Source: Stieleria varia (GTDB lineage: Bacteria > Planctomycetota > Planctomycetia > Pirellulales > Pirellulaceae). From it: 64,000 nt of DNA. Each line of letters opens with the position of its first letter. Position 1 is the stretch's first letter. Under the pieces are notes generated by a model. It ran no database searches. It was not told the DNA's origin and saw only the letters and a list, made by a program, of their open reading frames with translations. Positions 9,968 through 18,459 of the stretch are shown here, piece after piece. The stretch spans positions 3,410,001-3,474,000 of the forward strand of contig NZ_CP151726.1 of NCBI RefSeq assembly GCF_038443385.1, read 5' to 3'. The position numbers were made by a program, and so were the translations under genes.

Positions 9968-10088
9968 GTGCAAGGGAACGCTGTTCCCCGTTTGACCCGT
10001 AGCCAACGGCGCAGGCGGCAGCGGCGTTTGATTTACCTGTAGTGGACGAGGTTACGAACCATCGACACGGTTCTTCGCTACAGGGACT

Positions 10089-10506
10089 GGGCTGTTCAAA
10101 TTTGGTGTTGGCATTGATTTTTCAGTGTATGTTTTTGTTCCATGCATCGCAATCAAAGTGAGCCTCAGGCGCTAGCCGTGGGCCGGCACCACAATCCGCC
10201 TCAGGCGCTAGTGGGCCGTTGATTTAGTGAGCCGCGACGCGTAAGCGGCCGGGCCTACCGCATTGGCCGGTGCCTTACGGCCCACGGCTCACCCTTGCGT
10301 TCCCAATTTCGATTAAATCAACAGGCCACTAGCCGTGGGCCGGCACCACAATCCGCTTCAGGCGCTAGCCGTGGGCGGGCACCACAATCCGCTTCAGGCC
10401 CACGGCTAGCGCCTGAGGCTCACTGGGACCACCAGCTGCGCCGGCAGTGGGGACATGAATCCGCGCAAACCCAAAAAGACACAACCCCAACGTTTTGACA
10501 GCCCAG
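10089..10506. mobile_element. Non-autonomous element, same family as 60355-60580, with nested hairpin
   Basis: The left end (GGGCTGTTCAAATTTGGTG) and right end (CAACGTTTTGACAGCCC) are imperfect inverted repeats. They match the ends of the 226-bp element at 60355-60580, and the interior shares the GTGAGCCTCAGGCGCTAGCC core and the CAGCTGCGCCGGCAGT stretch. It encodes no protein. It is longer (about 418 bp) because the core is repeated and because a different hairpin (10227-10292) lies inside it. No target duplication is visible. It fills most of the 9968-10520 gap; the remaining bases hold a short partial copy of the GTAGTGGACGAGGTTACGA repeat. Confidence 0.7.
10227..10292. repeat. GTGAGCCGCGACGCGTAAGC hairpin nested in the element
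   Basis: A left arm starting GTGAGCCGCGACGCGTAAGC and a right arm ending CCTTACGGCCCACGGCTCAC form an imperfect palindrome. The same element lies in opposite orientation at 41300-41404, between gspF-type and gspE-type genes. Confidence 0.75.
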
Positions 10507-10520
10507 CGTCTTGCCCAGCT

Positions 10521-11417
10521 TCACGCCGCAACACGCATTCCCTTCACGCGCCGTGCGATGTACACAGCCGGCAGCACCAAGGCCAGCCACGGGATGATTG
10601 CGACGACAAAGATGACCAACTGCTGAAACAAGGCCAACAACGATCCGAGCGAGCCCACCCAAGAGTCACCGATTCGTGAAGCGAACGTGGGTGCTGCGGC
10701 GGGTTGGTACTCGGCACGTTCTCGGCAGTTGATCGTTACGGTTGCCAAGGTGGTTCGATCGGACAAGTATCGCATGCGTCCTTCCATGCGTTCGATTTCT
10801 TCACGCACGCGAGCCAATTCATTCTCGATGGACAGCACATCGGTCAACTTGCCCGTGCGCTCGTCCAGCATCTTGAGGATACGTTTTTCAAGTTCACGTT
10901 TGTTGGCGACACGCGCCGTGATGTCGACGAACTCTTCCGTCACATCTTGCGCGTTTTCTTGACGCGATTCCGCGAATCCTTGCTCGGCAACACCGCCCAT
11001 CAGGTCGTGGTAGTTTTCCACGGGGACGCGGACGATCCAACTGCCCGATTGTTGGTCGCTGTACTGCCGATTCGTGTCCCGTTTGCTGATATAGCCGCCC
11101 AACTGACTGACGAGTCGAGGCAGCGCGGACTCGAAAGCGGTGTAGTCTTGTACGATCAATCCGATCGTGGACGTATAGATGATGCGCCGATTTGCGTCAG
11201 CAGCCGAGCCGGACGTCGACACCAGTTGGACTGCTTCGCTTGACGCTTTCTCGTTGCTCGAAGTCGTCACATCATCGTAGTCCAGCGACTCGGTATCCAC
11301 CGAATCGTAGCCGTGCGATTGCCCTATTTGCTCGTACGGATTGGCGCCGCACCCCGATATCCAGAAACAGAACACCGTCAGAAGGGGCAGGCTGATGCGA
11401 CGATGAGAGGGCGCCAT
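10521..11417 (-). CDS. DUF4349 domain lipoprotein
   Basis: This 298-residue protein has a signal sequence with a lipobox (LTVFCFWISGC, Cys at about 23), so it is probably a lipid-anchored envelope protein. The DUF4349 domain runs from RRIIYTSTIGLIVQDY to about residue 230. It has a charged helical segment (KRELEKRILKMLDE...REEIERMEGRM) that probably forms a coiled coil. A transmembrane helix near the C-terminus (LLALFQQLVIFVVAIIPWLALVL) ends in a basic tail. Family members have no established biochemical role. It is divergent from the ECF sigma fusion, with 226 bp between the two starts. Confidence 0.85.
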   Translation of the reverse strand: MAPSHRRISLPLLTVFCFWISGCGANPYEQIGQSHGYDSVDTESLDYDDVTTSSNEKASSEAVQLVSTSGSAADANRRIIYTSTIGLIVQDYTAFESALPRLVSQLGGYISKRDTNRQYSDQQSGSWIVRVPVENYHDLMGGVAEQGFAESRQENAQDVTEEFVDITARVANKRELEKRILKMLDERTGKLTDVLSIENELARVREEIERMEGRMRYLSDRTTLATVTINCRERAEYQPAAAPTFASRIGDSWVGSLGSLLALFQQLVIFVVAIIPWLALVLPAVYIARRVKGMRVAA

Positions 11418-11643
11418 GGGAGTGTCCTGCTAAAATGTGACGAAGCGAATTTCGAAAGAATCCTGAGTCACAGAGAAGACGACACACGTGACGTTTCGGA
11501 TTTCGAAAACAGCCAAAACTCCATCGCGGGCGGATTCCCACTAAACTGAAGGACTGCAAAACGCGGTCTTTTCTGGAAAATCTGGTGATTCAGATTTTTT
11601 TGCGTGCGCCTCCGCTTTCTCGTCGCACTACATCGGTGACACC

Positions 11644-13587
11644 ATGATGACTCAACCGCAAACAACCGATGACCAGCCGGTCACCCCCGAATCGCTGAAC
11701 CAGCGATCCGACGGCGAATTGCTGGACGCTTGGTTTCGTGACTCGCATCACGATGCCTTTGCGCAGTTGGTGCGGCGATACAGCGTGATGGTGTTGAGCG
11801 TTTGTCAGCGTCGCTGCCGGACACCGGCCGACGTCGACGATGCGTATCAATCCACTTTTTTGCACCTCGCCCACCGTGGTCGCTCCATCCGCCATCCCGA
11901 GCGGCTGCCGGGCTGGTTGCATCGGGTCGCGCAGCGATCTGCGATGGCAACTTTGCGGATGCACAACACAGAAAACTCTGCCATGATCGAGCCTGCAGCA
12001 AAGACGACCGATCCGCTGGAACAGATCACGCGTCAGCACGAAGCGATCGTGATGGATGAGGAACTGGCGAGTTTGCCGGAGTCCTACCGAGCCGTCTTGG
12101 TCATGCACATGAGCGATGACTGTTCGCTGCAACGCATGGCCGAGCAGTTTCAGACGACGCTTGGCAGCATCCGCGGTCGGCTGCATCGCGGCAAGAAAAT
12201 GTTGGCGGCAAGACTGCGACGCCGCGGCTTGGTCCCCGTCGTCGCCTTTGCTGCAGCCAGCGCCACGATGGTCTCACACGCGCAAGCCGCCAGCGCGGGC
12301 GATGCATTGATTCGCTTGACCGCCGGACCTGATTTGCCGCCGCCTCCCACGCCTATTCCCCCGCCCGAGCCTTTCTTTTCTTCTGGAGCGACCCTGATGA
12401 CAACCCTTGCAACCACCGCTGGCGTGCTGGCCTTCGGTTCCCTCGCCTTTTGGATGACGATGCCCGATCAGACCGGGCATGCCGAGCAAACGAAACAAAC
12501 CGTTGCCGCGATCGCCTTGCCGGCCGATGAATCACCCGTGACCGCTCAATTCGGCGGCGGTGGCATGGGTGGAATGGGCGGCGGTGGCATGAGTGTCACC
12601 AATGGGCAAATCGTCGGCAAAGAAGTCCGCGTCCTGCCCGCAAAGCCGACGACCGCTGTCGCGTCGCAGGTCGAAGAGATGATGGACGAATCCAAAGATC
12701 TTTCGTTGACGGGAACCGTTGGCGATCTTGCCACGGAACTGCAAACGCAACTGGGGATTCCCGTGATCATGGATCAGCGGGGTATCGCGTTTGCCGAAGC
12801 CGACTTGGGGGCTGCGGTGAAGTATTCCGGTAAAGAGGAACCGCTGCGAGCTGCGCTTCGCAAGCTGCTGTCGCCTTTGGGATTGAAAGCAGTGATAGAG
12901 AACGAGGGCTTGGTCATCACCGCGGACCCGAATGTCTTGGTGCATCAAGGAATCGGCACCAGTCGTTGGATCGCTTTGGAGGAGCAGTCGATGACGGAAA
13001 TCGCTGATGCATTGAACAAGAAAGTTTCAGTGGAGTTCATCGATACGCCACTCGTCGAAGCCTTGGATGTAATGAGCGAAGAACTGGGCATGCAGATTCT
13101 GATCGATAAACGAGCGTTGGAAGAGATCGGACTGACGACCGACGAACCTGTCACTCTCGACGCCTCCGATAAAAAGGCGCTCGACTTGATCAACCTGATG
13201 CTCCAGGAATTGGATTTGACGCTGACCGCGACCAACAATCAGTTGACCGTCACAACCGTGGATGCAGCCGATGGATCGCTGATGACGCGAGTGTATTGGC
13301 TGGAAGGAATCGGCATGGCGAATAATTACGACAGCCTGATCCAATTGATTGAAACGTCCATCGAGCCTGACTCGTGGGAGTCTCTTGGAGGGACGTCGAC
13401 GATCGCGCCGTACCCCACCAATCGACCGACCATTGTCATCAGCACGAACTTCCCCAACCATCTCCGCATCGAATCGTTGATCGAAACCCTTCGTCAAGCG
13501 CACTTCGGCATGGAACCGGAGGTAGAGGAAGTCAAACTGCCGCCGGCGAAAGAACAAGGTCCCCCCGGCGGCGGCGGATTCTTTTAA
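11644..13587 (+). CDS. ECF sigma factor fused to membrane-anchored secretin-like domains
   Basis: Residues about 37-90 are sigma region 2 (FAQLVRRYSVMVLSVCQ, then DVDDAYQSTFLHLAHRG). Residues about 139-190 are region 4 (LPESYRAVLVMHMSDDCS, then a helix-turn-helix ending GSIRGRLHRGKKML). A Pro-rich linker and one or two hydrophobic segments (about 197-217 and 250-272) come next, then a Gly/Met-rich stretch. After that come two repeated alpha/beta units (about 350-430 and 445-540) that resemble secretin N-terminal/STN-type domains: DLATELQTQLGIPVIMDQRG and PLVEALDVMSEELGMQILID. Normal ECF factors have about 180-200 residues; this one has 647. The layout puts the sigma domains in the cytoplasm and the sensor-like domains across the membrane. 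No separate anti-sigma gene is adjacent, so the extension may do that job (inference). Confidence 0.88.
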   Translation: MMTQPQTTDDQPVTPESLNQRSDGELLDAWFRDSHHDAFAQLVRRYSVMVLSVCQRRCRTPADVDDAYQSTFLHLAHRGRSIRHPERLPGWLHRVAQRSAMATLRMHNTENSAMIEPAAKTTDPLEQITRQHEAIVMDEELASLPESYRAVLVMHMSDDCSLQRMAEQFQTTLGSIRGRLHRGKKMLAARLRRRGLVPVVAFAAASATMVSHAQAASAGDALIRLTAGPDLPPPPTPIPPPEPFFSSGATLMTTLATTAGVLAFGSLAFWMTMPDQTGHAEQTKQTVAAIALPADESPVTAQFGGGGMGGMGGGGMSVTNGQIVGKEVRVLPAKPTTAVASQVEEMMDESKDLSLTGTVGDLATELQTQLGIPVIMDQRGIAFAEADLGAAVKYSGKEEPLRAALRKLLSPLGLKAVIENEGLVITADPNVLVHQGIGTSRWIALEEQSMTEIADALNKKVSVEFIDTPLVEALDVMSEELGMQILIDKRALEEIGLTTDEPVTLDASDKKALDLINLMLQELDLTLTATNNQLTVTTVDAADGSLMTRVYWLEGIGMANNYDSLIQLIETSIEPDSWESLGGTSTIAPYPTNRPTIVISTNFPNHLRIESLIETLRQAHFGMEPEVEEVKLPPAKEQGPPGGGGFF

Positions 13588-13610
13588 CGTCGGTTACCGA
13601 AACACGTAGC

Positions 13611-14760
13611 CGCGTCTCTCCGAGACGCGAAATAGTCGCTCGACTCTCCGAGTCGTTAGCGTGCCGCACCATGTGGTTGCCCAACGCCAATCGCCAAACA
13701 CACATCAACAGGTGTCAAACTCGTTCACCAAGCGCTCGACCAGATAGCAGGGCACGCTGTCGATCTGGAAGATCGAGCGACTATCACGCGTCTCTCCGAG
13801 ACGCGAAATAGTCGCTCGACTCTCCGAGTCGTTAGCGTGCCGCACCATGCGATTGCCCAACGCCAATCGCCAAACACACATCAACAGGTGTCAAACTCGT
13901 TCACCAAGCGCTCGACCAGATAGCAGGGCACGCTGTCGATCTGGAAGATCGAGCGACTATCACGCGTCTCTCCGAGACGCGAAATAGTCGCTCGACTCTC
14001 CGAGTCGTTAGCGTGCCGCAACGTGCGATTGCCCAACGCCAATCGCCAGACACACATCAACAGGTGTCAAACTCGTTCACCAAGCGCTCGACCAGATAGC
14101 AGGGCACGCTGTCGATCTGGAAGATCGAGCGACTATCACGCGTCTCTCCGAGACGCGAAATAGTCGCTCGACTCTCCGAGTCGTTAGCGTGCGGCACCTT
14201 GCGATTGCCCAACGCCAATCGCCAGACACACATCAACAGGTGTCAAACTCGTTCACCAAACGCTCGACCAGATAGCAGGGCACGCTGTCGATCTGGAAGA
14301 TCGAGCGACTATCACGCGTCTCTCCGAGACGCGAAATAGTCGCTCGACTCTCCGAGTCGTTAGCGTGCCGCAACGTGCGATTGCCCAACGCCAATCGCCA
14401 GACACACATCAACAGGTGTCAAACTCGTTCACCAAGCGCTCGACCAGATAGCAGGGCACGCTGTCGATCTGGAAGATCGAGCGACTATCACGCGTCTCTC
14501 CGAGACGCGAAATAGTCGCTCGACTCTCCGAGTCGTTAGCGTGCCGCACCATGCGATTGCCCAACGCCAATCGCCAGACACACATCAACAGGTGTCAAAC
14601 TCGTTCACCAAACGCTCGACCAGATAGCAGGGCACGCTGTCGATCTGGAAGATCGAGCGACTATCACGCGTCTCTCCGAGACGCGAAATAGTCGCTCGAC
14701 TCTCCGAGTCGTTAGCGTGCGTCACCTTGCGGTTGCACAACGCAAATCGCCAAGCACACA
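13611..14760. repeat. 176-bp tandem repeat array, about 6.5 copies
   Basis: The motif CGCGTCTCTCCGAGACGCG starts at 13611, 13787, 13963, 14139, 14315, 14491 and 14667, exactly 176 bp apart each time. The last copy is partial. Each unit has three small palindromes: the one named, GCTCGACTCTCCGAGTCG, and TCGATCTGGAAGATCGA. Units differ mainly in a 10-base window: CACCATGCGA in units 2 and 6, CAACGTGCGA in units 3 and 5, CACCTTGCGA in unit 4. I see no credible gene in it. Confidence 0.95.
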
Positions 14761-14851
14761 CATAATCTGCCAAGGAACGAGAAATGGCGAACATGTACCG
14801 TGTCGGTATGACAAGGTGCGGATTATCAGCAATGCCTGATCGGTGAGATTG

Positions 14852-14950
14852 TTTCACCCCTTCAGGGTTTGACAGGGCCTGGATAATATGAACCCAGGGC
14901 GTCGCTTCGCTTTGCCCTGGGCTGTTATATCAAGCCCTTTCAGGGCACAG
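14852..14950. repeat. Planctomycete CCCAGGGCGTCGC intergenic repeat
   Basis: This stretch contains CACCCCTTCAGGGTTTGA, then the palindrome CCCAGGGCGTCGCTTCGC/TTTGCCCTGGG, then CCCTTTCAGGGC. The three short hairpins are typical of dispersed repeats in Rhodopirellula-like genomes. Together with the 176-bp array it fills 13588-15016. Confidence 0.6.
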
Positions 14951-15016
14951 GGAATCGCACCGGCGAATTTGCCTTCTATTCTCTTCACGTCCTGAAAGTC
15001 GAGCGACTATCGCTCC

Positions 15017-16330
15017 TCAATTCGACTCGGCGATCGTCCATTTTTCGCCGTCGCTGTTAGCGACCTTGGCCGTGATCAGCGACCCTTTACCGAAAGCCGG
15101 GTTGCTCGTGATCAACTCCGCCGGAACGAACCGCCCGGTGGTTCCTCGCAACAATTTCGCAGGGTTGCCGTTCGATGGTCCAAGCTCCGCCATTGGTGTG
15201 TTCGACTCGACCAGCAATTGGACTTCGCTGCCCACCATCGCATGACAGTACTCCGATCGCAGTTCTGCTTCCAGTGAGATCAGCTCATCCATACGCTCGC
15301 TGCGAACGTCCGCAGAAATCTGGTCTTCCATCTCCGCCGCGGGGGTGCCACGTCGAGGGCTGAAGGGAAACGCGTGGATCTTGGAAAAACCAGCGGCTCG
15401 GCAAGTGTCCATCGTCTGTTGAAACTCGGCGTCGGTTTCGCCGGGAAACCCGACAATCACATCGGTCGTGATTGAAGGATCGGGCAACGCCTCTCGAAGC
15501 AATCGACACCGGTCCAAGAACATGCGAGTGCCCCAGCGGCGGCGCATGCGACGCAACACGCTGTCACTGCCGCTTTGCAGACACAAGTGAACGTGCGGAA
15601 CGATGCGATCGCCATGATCCGCCATGACCGAGATCAGTTCCCGTGTCGTCTCCGTCGCTTCGATGCTACTGAGGCGAATGCGAAACTCGCCCGACAGACT
15701 ACAAAGTTGTTTCAAGAGATGCGCCAGCCGCGTCCAGTTTTCGCGAGGTTGATTGCGATTCCAATCGACGCCGTAGTGCCCTAAGTGAATGCCCGTCAAG
15801 ACAACTTCGCGATGTCCCGCGTCGACCAACCGTTCGACTTCCTCAACGATCTCGTTCATCGGACGCGAGTAAAGTTTGGGACGGACATGGGGGATGATGC
15901 AATAGCTGCAACGCAACAAGCATCCGTCTTGGACTTTGACGTACGCGCGATGACGACCGGAGAAACCATCGAGCCCCGTGGGCACATCGATGACGCCGAA
16001 GCGTGACATCAGGTCGGGCAGTTCCCGTTTGTCGGTCACCACGTCGACGACACCCGGCAACGAGGCGACTTCCTCCGGCGCCCGTGTCGCGTAGCAGCCC
16101 ATCACGACGATGCGTGCATCGGGGTTTTCGCGTGCCAAGCGTCGGATCACTTGTCGGCTCTTTGCGTCACCTTGATGGGTGACCGTACAAGTATTGACGA
16201 TGCAGACATCGGCGGGCTCATCGCCCTGGCAGTCCTGGAACCCGACGCGCTGCAAACCCTGTCGGACCAATTCGGTCTCGTACTGGTTGACTTTGCAGCC
16301 CAGCGTCGTGGTTCGTAACTTGGCACTCAT
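15017..16330 (-). CDS. mtaB: tRNA t6A37 methylthiotransferase MtaB
   Basis: This 437-residue radical-SAM enzyme converts t6A to ms2t6A at position 37 of tRNAs reading ANN codons. The N-terminal UPF0004 domain starts TLGCKVNQYETELV and has its cluster cysteines in GCKVNQ, VNTCTVTHQGDAKSRQ and MGCYA. The radical-SAM CxxxCxxC motif is CLLRCSYC in VKVQDGCLLRCSYCIIPHVR, and the core carries LTGIHLGHYG and VGFPGETD. A TRAM-like C-terminal domain (about 365-435) is present. Length and motif spacing fit MtaB rather than MiaB or RimO. It follows clpS by 16 bp on the minus strand, so the two are probably co-transcribed. Confidence 0.95.
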   Translation of the reverse strand: MSAKLRTTTLGCKVNQYETELVRQGLQRVGFQDCQGDEPADVCIVNTCTVTHQGDAKSRQVIRRLARENPDARIVVMGCYATRAPEEVASLPGVVDVVTDKRELPDLMSRFGVIDVPTGLDGFSGRHRAYVKVQDGCLLRCSYCIIPHVRPKLYSRPMNEIVEEVERLVDAGHREVVLTGIHLGHYGVDWNRNQPRENWTRLAHLLKQLCSLSGEFRIRLSSIEATETTRELISVMADHGDRIVPHVHLCLQSGSDSVLRRMRRRWGTRMFLDRCRLLREALPDPSITTDVIVGFPGETDAEFQQTMDTCRAAGFSKIHAFPFSPRRGTPAAEMEDQISADVRSERMDELISLEAELRSEYCHAMVGSEVQLLVESNTPMAELGPSNGNPAKLLRGTTGRFVPAELITSNPAFGKGSLITAKVANSDGEKWTIAESN

Positions 16331-16346
16331 GAAAACAGAAAGGCGA

Positions 16347-16691
16347 TCACTCGACCGGTTCGATCGTCGCCGACATGCTGCCTTTGCAGTTGGAGCTCAA
16401 TTCGTCTTTGCCGAACGCGTGGATCTGGTCGCGTTTCAGCTCTGCATGTTCCATGGTCGTGGTCAAGCAGATCGCGCGGCCGGACGTGTCGACTTCTTTG
16501 GCGATTTGGAATCCTTTTTCGATCGGATGACGAAACAGAGCTTTCATCATCGAGACCACGTAGTCATACGTGTGATGGGAATCGTCCCACAGAATCACGT
16601 TGTAACGAGGCTGCTTCTTACGCTTGCGATTCGACTTTTCGTCGGTTTTCGTTCGAACAATCGGCTCGGCAACCAAGGGCTGATCAGCCAT
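16347..16691 (-). CDS. clpS: ATP-dependent Clp protease adaptor ClpS
   Basis: This 114-residue protein has the ClpS core YNVILWDDSHHTYDYVVSMM, then HPIEKGFQIAKEVDTSGRAI and TTTMEHAELKRDQI. These segments form the pocket that binds N-degron residues and the face that docks on the ClpA/ClpC N-domain. It delivers N-end-rule substrates to ClpAP or ClpCP. ATG 16691 (MADQPL) is chosen because a GGAG lies a suitable distance upstream; ATG 16706 is in frame. The first 35 residues are basic and variable, as in other ClpS proteins. It precedes mtaB on the same strand. Confidence 0.93.
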   Translation of the reverse strand: MADQPLVAEPIVRTKTDEKSNRKRKKQPRYNVILWDDSHHTYDYVVSMMKALFRHPIEKGFQIAKEVDTSGRAICLTTTMEHAELKRDQIHAFGKDELSSNCKGSMSATIEPVE

Positions 16692-16989
16692 TTTCTCTTG
16701 CTCCATGCAACTGGTATTGGACGACGCAGGGCTGGCCACACGCCAAAACGACTCGCCGCAGCACATTCGGCTGCGGCGGTGATATTGAGTGAACCCTCGT
16801 CGGCCTCTATTGTAGCGCCGTGGAATGTTGGTCTACAGCACCGGATCGAATATTTCCGCTCGTTTTTTCCTCCCCCGCTTCGGACGGTTTGATCCGAACC
16901 CAAGGACGCGTTTTTTGTCCATTTGGTTCCCCAAAACGCCCTTTTCGACGGGGGAAATCCTTATTGGCCACATACAGACGGGTCGCCAC

Positions 16990-18372
16990 ATGTCGGTTTC
17001 CGAGCTACTGGACACATTGCAATCCGATCAACAACGGCTGCTGGATGACTTGATCCAGTGGCTACGAATTCCCAGCGTCAGCAGCGACAGTCGCCACATC
17101 GATGACACCCAGAAAGCCTGCCAGTGGATTGCAGACAAGTTGTCCGGTGCCGGTCTGAGCGTGGAGATTTTGCCCACCGAAGGCCATCCGATGGTCTTGG
17201 CCGAGACGCCGCCGGTCCCAGGAGCACCGACGGTCGTGGTCTACGGCCACTACGACGTCCAACCCGCTGAACCGCTGAACCAGTGGACGACTCCGCCGTT
17301 TGAACCCGAGGTGCGAGACGGCAACTTGTACGCTCGTGGCGCGACGGATGATAAAGGCCAGTTGCTGACGCATGTTCAGAGCGTTTGTCGTTGGCTGGAA
17401 ACCGGGCGACCGCTGCCGTTGCAGATCAAGTTCTTGATCGAGGGTGAAGAAGAAATCGGCAGTGCGAACTTGGAACGTTTGCTGCCCGAGCTGCGTGAAC
17501 GCTTGGCGTGCGATTGCGTCGTGATCAGTGACAGCAGCCAGTACGCGGACGGACAGCCTGCGATCACGTACGGATTGCGTGGCATCGCAACCTACGAATT
17601 GCAGGTGGACGGCCCCAGCCAGGACCTGCACAGCGGTTCCTTCGGCGGTGCGGTCATGAATCCCGCGATCGCTCTGACGCAGATGCTCTCTTCGTTGATC
17701 GACTCGGAGGGTCGCATTCAGATCCCCGGCTACTACGATGACGTCCGTGACTTGACCGATACCGAACGACGTCAGTGGCAGGACCTGCCTCAAGACGACG
17801 ATGCCTTCGCCAAAGCCATCGGAGTGGATGAGTTGGCGGGCGAATTGGGCTTTTCGACCAACGAGCGACGATGGGCCAGACCAACGTTCGACATCAACGG
17901 ATTGACATCCGGGCATCAGGGCGAAGGCGGCAAGACGATCATCCCGGCAACGGCATCGGCGAAGTTCAGTTTTCGATTGGTGCCCGACCAAGACCCCGAA
18001 AAGGTCACTGCGGGATTGCGAAAGCATCTGGATCAACACACTCCGACCGGCGTCCGCTGGTCATTGAAGTGCGGTCACGGTGCCGTCGGGATGCTTGCCA
18101 ATACCGACAGCCCGTTCATGAAAGCCGCCAGCGACGCGATCGAACAAGCCTTTGGGGTCTCCCCGGTCTTGATCCGCGAAGGCGGCTCGATTCCGATCGT
18201 CACCCGGTTCCAGGAAGTGCTGGGTTGCGATTGCTTGCTGCTGGGCTGGGGCCTGAGTGACGATAACGCTCATAGCCCTAACGAAAAGTTTCGTGTGGAC
18301 GACTACTTTCGTGGAATCCAGGCATCGGCAATCCTGTGGGACGAAATCGGCAAACTCAACGCGAACACGTGA
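16990..18372 (+). CDS. M20-family metallopeptidase (dipeptidase)
   Basis: This 460-residue protein has the M20 di-zinc peptidase layout. The first zinc ligands are His and Asp in VVYGHYDVQPAEP, the bridging Asp is in LYARGATDDKGQ, and the catalytic glutamate pair is in IEGEEEIGSANL. A lid/dimerisation domain is inserted at about 190-345. The early VYGHYDVQP motif and length fit the M20 dipeptidase group (carnosinase-like) rather than DapE or ArgE. ATG 16990 (MSVSELLDT) is preferred; the open frame upstream has no family similarity. It is cytoplasmic, with no signal peptide, and is probably used in peptide turnover. It is followed by serS on the same strand. Confidence 0.9.
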   Translation: MSVSELLDTLQSDQQRLLDDLIQWLRIPSVSSDSRHIDDTQKACQWIADKLSGAGLSVEILPTEGHPMVLAETPPVPGAPTVVVYGHYDVQPAEPLNQWTTPPFEPEVRDGNLYARGATDDKGQLLTHVQSVCRWLETGRPLPLQIKFLIEGEEEIGSANLERLLPELRERLACDCVVISDSSQYADGQPAITYGLRGIATYELQVDGPSQDLHSGSFGGAVMNPAIALTQMLSSLIDSEGRIQIPGYYDDVRDLTDTERRQWQDLPQDDDAFAKAIGVDELAGELGFSTNERRWARPTFDINGLTSGHQGEGGKTIIPATASAKFSFRLVPDQDPEKVTAGLRKHLDQHTPTGVRWSLKCGHGAVGMLANTDSPFMKAASDAIEQAFGVSPVLIREGGSIPIVTRFQEVLGCDCLLLGWGLSDDNAHSPNEKFRVDDYFRGIQASAILWDEIGKLNANT

Positions 18373-18459
18373 TCGCCGAGTTTGCCATAATCCGTACGCT
18401 GCGATTCGAAAACACTTGCTCCCGTTTCCCATCTGCCTCCGTAAAGCCAAATCCTCACC

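Noticed and set aside
13611..14760. CRISPR array
   Set aside because: The repeats are 176 bp with no unique spacers, and no cas genes are present.
14585..14857. 90-codon minus-strand open frame at the end of the 176-bp array
   Set aside because: It is mostly repeat sequence and has no family similarity or ribosome binding site.
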